64,000 nucleotides of DNA, taken from Limonium bicolor (lineage: Eukaryota; Streptophyta; Magnoliopsida; Caryophyllales; Plumbaginaceae). The translations under genes and the position numbers were made by a program. Below the pieces are notes generated by a model. The model worked only from the letters and a program-made list of their open reading frames with translations, searched no databases and was not told the origin of the DNA. The stretch covers positions 110,449,588 through 110,513,587 of the forward strand of contig CM041777.1 of assembly GCA_023374045.1 (NCBI GenBank). The letters run 5' to 3'. Shown here in pieces: positions 59,680-64,000 of the stretch. Each line of letters opens with the position of its first letter. Within the stretch, counting starts at the first letter, position 1.

Positions 59680-61999
59680 TGGTCAGCTTATACTCAAACT
59701 CCAGACGAGCCGTCGGACGACATACTTGCCATTAAAATTCCATAAACAACCAACGACGTCCGGCGCATTTTGACGCACGGAACTTATCTCTGGGCTATTT
59801 CCTTCTCTTGCCGTCTGGTTCACTGGTTCAGACCCGTCTTAGAAGCGGGCTTGCGAACGTATAAAAGTTCTGCGGAGTGAAAGCCCATTTTGTGGTGACT
59901 ATGGCAAATCAAAAGTAACAAGCTTGTTTTTTTTTAATTAGGGTGGAGAAAGGTGTTCGTCCCTAGATGTCTCAGCAATTTATTGGCTTAAGAATAAGAA
60001 AAATAAAACATACAGGTGCAATCAATTGTGAAAAGTGATAAGTGAAAACATCCGCGGGCCAGCAAAACGCATCCGTGGATGGTGTTAGCCTAAACTCACT
60101 TAATCTATTTATTAAATGGGTTGATTTGATCCAACCAATTAATTAATTGTATTTAAATATGAAACTCAAATCCAATCTATTTATTATATATGTTGACCCG
60201 TTTATTAATGGGTTGACCCGTCCAACTCAATTAATAATTGTGTTCAATTTGAAACTCAAATCCATATATATTAAACTTAAACCTAACTTGTTTAATATAT
60301 ATAAAAAAATAATTTAACTAATTAACATTAGTTTTGTCATTCAACAATACTATTACATTTACTTTATTAAATGCTTAATTTTAAATATTTGTATATCTAA
60401 TTAATATTAGATTTTGATCAAAATATAATTAATATATAATTTATAATATATATTTATTTAATATAAATTCTTTAAACTTTTTGTGAGTTTCTCATGTTAA
60501 AATTCAAACCCGACATAGTTATTAAACGAATCATGTTTGGATTGACCTTTTATTTAATTATGTCAAATTTTTAACCTATCCACCTCGTGTCGAATGCGTA
60601 TAGATGAATCTAGTAGTCTTGAAATTGCCACCCCTACATCTGCTTGCTTCCCATCTCGTATTGAGACTTGACATTAACATGTTGTTCGTCTGCGAAAGTT
60701 TGGCTCAAAGCAACTTTTGTATGTCCTTGTTTTTTTATTTGTCGCATCATTTCCAGTTCCAGTTTTACACACCCAACACACCACCACTCATCAGACGGCA
60801 GACCGCGGAAACTTATTCATGCAATATTACGACGTCGCTCCTTTCACCGACGCAAAGATACGCCACCGGAGCGTTGTTTGGTCTCGTACTCCACTGATCG
60901 CAAATCAATCAGTTTATCCCTTTGCAGGTTCCTTCTTTTGTAGAAGATGAACTGACCGCATAATGCATTAGTAGCAGGCTAGCAGCAGCACTAGTAGCAC
61001 ATGCATGTTCGGTGGGACAAGATCGCGAGCTTTGAGCCAATGAAGCAGCTCACCTTCTCCGCCATGTTTTCAATTTCTGAGGCTGCTATCTCAAGGAGGT
61101 GATCTAGTTGTTTCATCTACAAGATCGAACTAGAAATCACAATGGCTAAAGAAGTAGATAGTATGGCTCTTAGCATGGAAACATTCTTATATCAGATTCC
61201 AAATTGAAGAAGTAGGTGAGTACAATAAATCATCTGTTTAAGAGAAATTAATCATAATAGTTTCATATTATAAAGTTACTATATCTGTTTAAGAGAAATG
61301 AATTGTTGAAGTTATCAAAGTGAATCGTAAAAGTAAGTGAATCTCTTTTGTTGTATCGATAAATCAAAATTTTGCTATAATAACAATTAGTTGAATCAAA
61401 GTGTATCATTATATTAGAAATTATTGTAATTTTGTATTTTAGAAGTGAATTGTTTTTCTGTTGTAAAAGGTTTGAGAGATTCATAAAGTGAATTCACTAA
61501 AATTAAGTTTTATTGAATCAAAAGTAGATTTCAATTTCAACAACAAAAAAAGTGAATCTTATATTTCTTATTTGTGAATTTTGTTGTTTGTATAGTGAAT
61601 AAAATACTGCTACATTTGACAACAAATACCTCATACAATGAATCAGCTGAAAGTGAATCTAATTCATTAACAAAAATGAATCTTCTTTAATAATAAAATG
61701 AACCTTATCCAATTTAGGCTAGTGTCCAATCCTAAGAAGACTAACAACATCAAAAAAAGCTAACACCATAATATGGTTTGCATTAAAATTCAAAAATAAT
61801 TACTCTTTGTCTCTTTTGACCCAAATCCCATCATCCCTATCTCTTCCACTCCGACACCAAACTCATATTCTCTTGAAGCAACTCCCTAGTCTCTCTCTCT
61901 CACTCCCTGTTATTCTTCTATAGGTGTATAGCGGTGGAGTTACGCTAGCTGGAGCAGTTGCGATTTCATAAATCGCTTCTTCTGCCCAGCCAAATCACA
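59680..61999. other. Upstream and intergenic DNA, dispersed repeat fragments
   Basis: 59680-59900 is probably promoter/5' UTR of the cysteine synthase gene. Between about 60060 and 60580 phrases such as ttattaaatgggttgattt and gggttgacccgtccaactc suggest an old repeat. 61200-61735 is rich in gtgaatc words also seen at 26890-26970. A - strand frame near 61020-61110 (MKQLDHLLEIAASEIENMAE) is open but I recognise no family. No gene is supported. Confidence 0.45.
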
Positions 62000-62439
62000 A
62001 TGGCGACACTGGCGCCGTCGAAGTTTCTGTTGATCAATTCCACTTCCCCATCAGCTATACCAACTTCCGCATCCTCACCATCTACCACCTCTACTATGCC
62101 TTCTCCTTCCACACTCTCCTCTTCACCGCCTTCGACTACAACACCCGCTCCGACTGCATGCGCCTCGCCTCCACAAACTAGTTCTGTCCTTGCTACATCA
62201 CCACCTTCCACCGCCGTATCTCCCCCTTTGCCTGCATCTGGAAGCACCACATCGCCTCCACCTCCTTTTAGTTTTTCTTCGTCATCGACCCCTCCTCCTC
62301 CTCGGTCTTCTTGCTCTTCAAGCTAGTTATAATCTCCTCCACCACCGTATTCATCTTTCTCATCTCATTCACCGACACTTCCGCCAAGATCCTCTTCCTT
62401 TTCAACATCTAGTTCTTCTACTGGTGTGTATACTAGGAT

Positions 62440-63552
62440 TAAGGCTATTAATCTTGACACGAACCTGAAATCTGACCCGAAACCGACACGCTTAAACATG
62501 GGTTTAGATTGTAAAATTTAACCCGAAAAAAATTTCGGGTCACATTCAGGTTGGGTTGCTAAAACCCGGGCCGGTTTTGGGTTTGACTTGCCAACCCAAT
62601 TTCAACCACAACTCGAAAACATTTTTTTTAAAGGGAAAATTACATCTCCCACCCATGACGTTTGGCGATATTACACACCCCACCCACGAGGTTTCAAAAA
62701 TTACTTTGCCCACCCATGTGGTTTCCGCTATTTTACATCCAGCAACTTTCTAATATTTGATCAACTTGAAAGATGGTTAAATGTAGTCCAAAATTGATGA
62801 AACTTTACATAGACAATGCTAAGGTGTTATATTTCGATCTAGCGTGAAATCTAAGTTTTTTAAGCTCATATGTGATTCGTGGGGCCCAATGAAACATGTG
62901 ACATGTGAACGTATTTTCATTGGGTCTCACGGGTCATATATGACCTTAAAAACTTTGGATTTGGCATTGACAAAAATATAACACCTTAGCATCATCCATG
63001 TAAAGTTTTATTAATTTTGGACAACATTTAAGTCTAAGTCTTATTTAAGTTGATCAAATTTTAAAAAAGTTGTTAGACGTAAATAGAGGAAACCACATGG
63101 GTGGACAAAGTAATTTTTGAAACCTCATGGGTGGGGTGTGAAATTTCACCAAACGTCATAGGTAGGGGATGTAATTTTCCTTTTTTTAAAAAATAAAGTA
63201 TATATTGTTATAGGTATGCGTCATAACCTTAAATATATAAATCATGTAACCATTTATGGTTGATAGTTTTATATGCTATATTATGTTGTCTTAGTAATTT
63301 TGTGTAGAATTTGTACTGATAGTACAATATTTTAAATTTTTGGATTGATTTCTGGTTGATTTTGAGTCATCGGGTTGGTTTGGGTCGATTCAGGTTGATT
63401 TCAGGTCATCGGTTGGTTTCGGGTCGTCAGGTTGGTTTTGGGTTGACAAATCATAACTCGTTTTAGGTTCGGGTCGGTTTCAGGTTGAGGTGAAACATGA
63501 TCAGGTTGGGTTTGAAGTCAACCTGACCCAAAACCCGAAATTGACAACCCTT
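62440..63552. mobile_element. hAT-like non-autonomous element in the PERK fossil
   Basis: The ends resemble each other when inverted (aaggctattaatcttgac at left; gtcaacctgacccaaaaccc and ttgacaaccctt at right). Subterminal regions are full of cgggtc/gacccg words. Flanking 8-mers actaggat (62432) and attgggat (63553) agree at 6 of 8 positions, and hAT duplications are 8 bp. It has no transposase and contains a palindromic MITE. Confidence 0.55.
62633..63180. mobile_element. Palindromic MITE, copy B, with ~10-bp TSD
   Basis: The terminal inverted repeat is gggaaaattacatc with gatgtaattttcc. The flanking direct repeat tttttttaaa occurs at 62623-62632 and 63181-63190, a length seen with Mutator-superfamily insertions. 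The run is simple sequence, so this duplication is suggestive, not proof. The interior is largely palindromic like copy A at 48415. Confidence 0.85.
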
Positions 63553-63630
63553 ATTGGGATGGTTGTAGGGATCACGATTGGATGTGTGGTCATTCTGGCA
63601 ATACTGAGTTTCCCTATGGCTTATTAGTTG

Positions 63631-64000
63631 ATTTCGATTTACTGATCTGATTTACTCTAAAAAAAATTCAACTATTTTGTGGTTGAATTGACTACTTGTT
63701 TTGAATAATTATTTAGTTTCTTGTTGCAGTACGTGTGGGAATAGATAAAATACCCGTCGCCACACAAGAAGGTCACTTAGAGCATGATTATCAATGATTC
63801 TAATGGGTTCTTAAGTAAAAAAAATAAATAAGAAAATATGAGGTGGGAGAGAGAGGGATAAGAACTTGAATTTTAGGTTGTTAGAGAAGAACTTTTTAAG
63901 AACCCACAAATGGGACTCACTATTTCTCTCCTTTAATTATAATATGTCAAATATAAATAATTAAACTATATATATTTTAAATATTAACATTTTTAAAATA
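63631..64000. other. Intergenic, no gene recognised
   Basis: A T-rich stretch followed by cttgttgcag near 63721-63730 could be a remnant acceptor of the PERK fossil. No kinase-coding sequence is seen before the window ends. Confidence 0.4.

Larger units (their letters stand above)
62000..63630 (+). pseudogene. PERK-like receptor kinase N-terminal fossil
   Basis: Starting at ATG 62000, a Ser/Pro/Thr-rich sequence begins MATLAPSKFLLINSTSPS and includes PPPPFSFSSSSTPPPPRS. This resembles the extracellular part of proline-rich extensin-like receptor kinases (PERKs). Two stops (62324, 62330) break it, and it resumes in the same frame as SFSTSSSSTGVYTR. After a transposon (62440-63552), the frame continues RMVVGITIGCVVILAILS, a hydrophobic membrane segment typical of PERKs. 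A stop follows near 63625. No kinase domain was found before 64000. The family assignment is good but rests on composition and the membrane segment. Confidence 0.6.

Noticed and set aside
59384..59773. + strand 129-codon frame over the start of the cysteine synthase gene
   Set aside because: It is antisense to exon 1 of a well-supported gene and shows no domain.
61020..61130. - strand frame MKQLDHLLEIAASEIENMAE with a donor-like GTGAGC
   Set aside because: It is short, no partner exon or family was found, and composition alone is not enough.

Overview
This is a repeat-packed stretch of a plant nuclear genome, probably a eudicot. The evidence is GT-AG introns, plant-type Athila/Gypsy, LINE, CACTA and MULE elements, tRNA-derived SINEs, Stowaway MITEs, and a remnant that looks like a plant PERK receptor kinase. 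A run of exactly 500 N at 23770-24269 marks a scaffold gap. I cannot name the species. LINE ORF1 proteins with an RRM resemble the BNR-type LINEs described in beet, but such LINEs occur in many angiosperms.

Only two host genes are well supported, both in the right-hand third. A three-exon + strand gene (50194-51370) encodes a 148-residue conserved-looking protein of unknown function. A six-exon - strand gene (59679 down to 54361) encodes a membrane-anchored PLP enzyme of the cysteine synthase family. In this sequence its exon 5 carries a frameshift, and intron 4 holds a 27-bp minisatellite plus nearly identical 225-bp tandem copies. A decayed PERK-like gene start (62000-63620) is split by a hAT-like element that itself contains a palindromic MITE. 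A weak candidate small gene with a good TATA box lies at 10362-10739.

From left to right: the end of a giant LTR (1-2981) abuts a LINE fragment; a nearly full-length dead LINE occupies 4029-9560 (- strand). A second dead LINE (11530-21850, - strand) is interrupted by Gypsy LTR pieces, a complete 1,331-bp CACTA element with a CAT target duplication (13711-15041), and a 5,360-bp TG...CA element flanked by ACACC (15583-20942). A chromovirus-like Gypsy gag-pro (22110-23769) runs into the gap. An internally deleted LINE with a perfect 14-bp target duplication follows (24363-26861), then a ~170-bp tandem array rich in telomere-like motifs (26975-27905), a SINE and a foldback element.

From 30545 an Athila-like element (LTR, tRNA-Asp-type primer site, broken gag) is split by a solo LTR (33492-34550) and by a CACTA element bearing a Ulp1-type protease gene (34668-38075). 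A MULE transposase remnant (39132-47060, - strand) is split by a second giant TG...CA element flanked by ATACG (40504-46380). Another foldback element (47665-49605) contains a palindromic MITE, a SINE and a Stowaway. Apart from the two host genes, the window records successive nested insertions. I see no CRISPR array, operon, phage or prokaryotic system.
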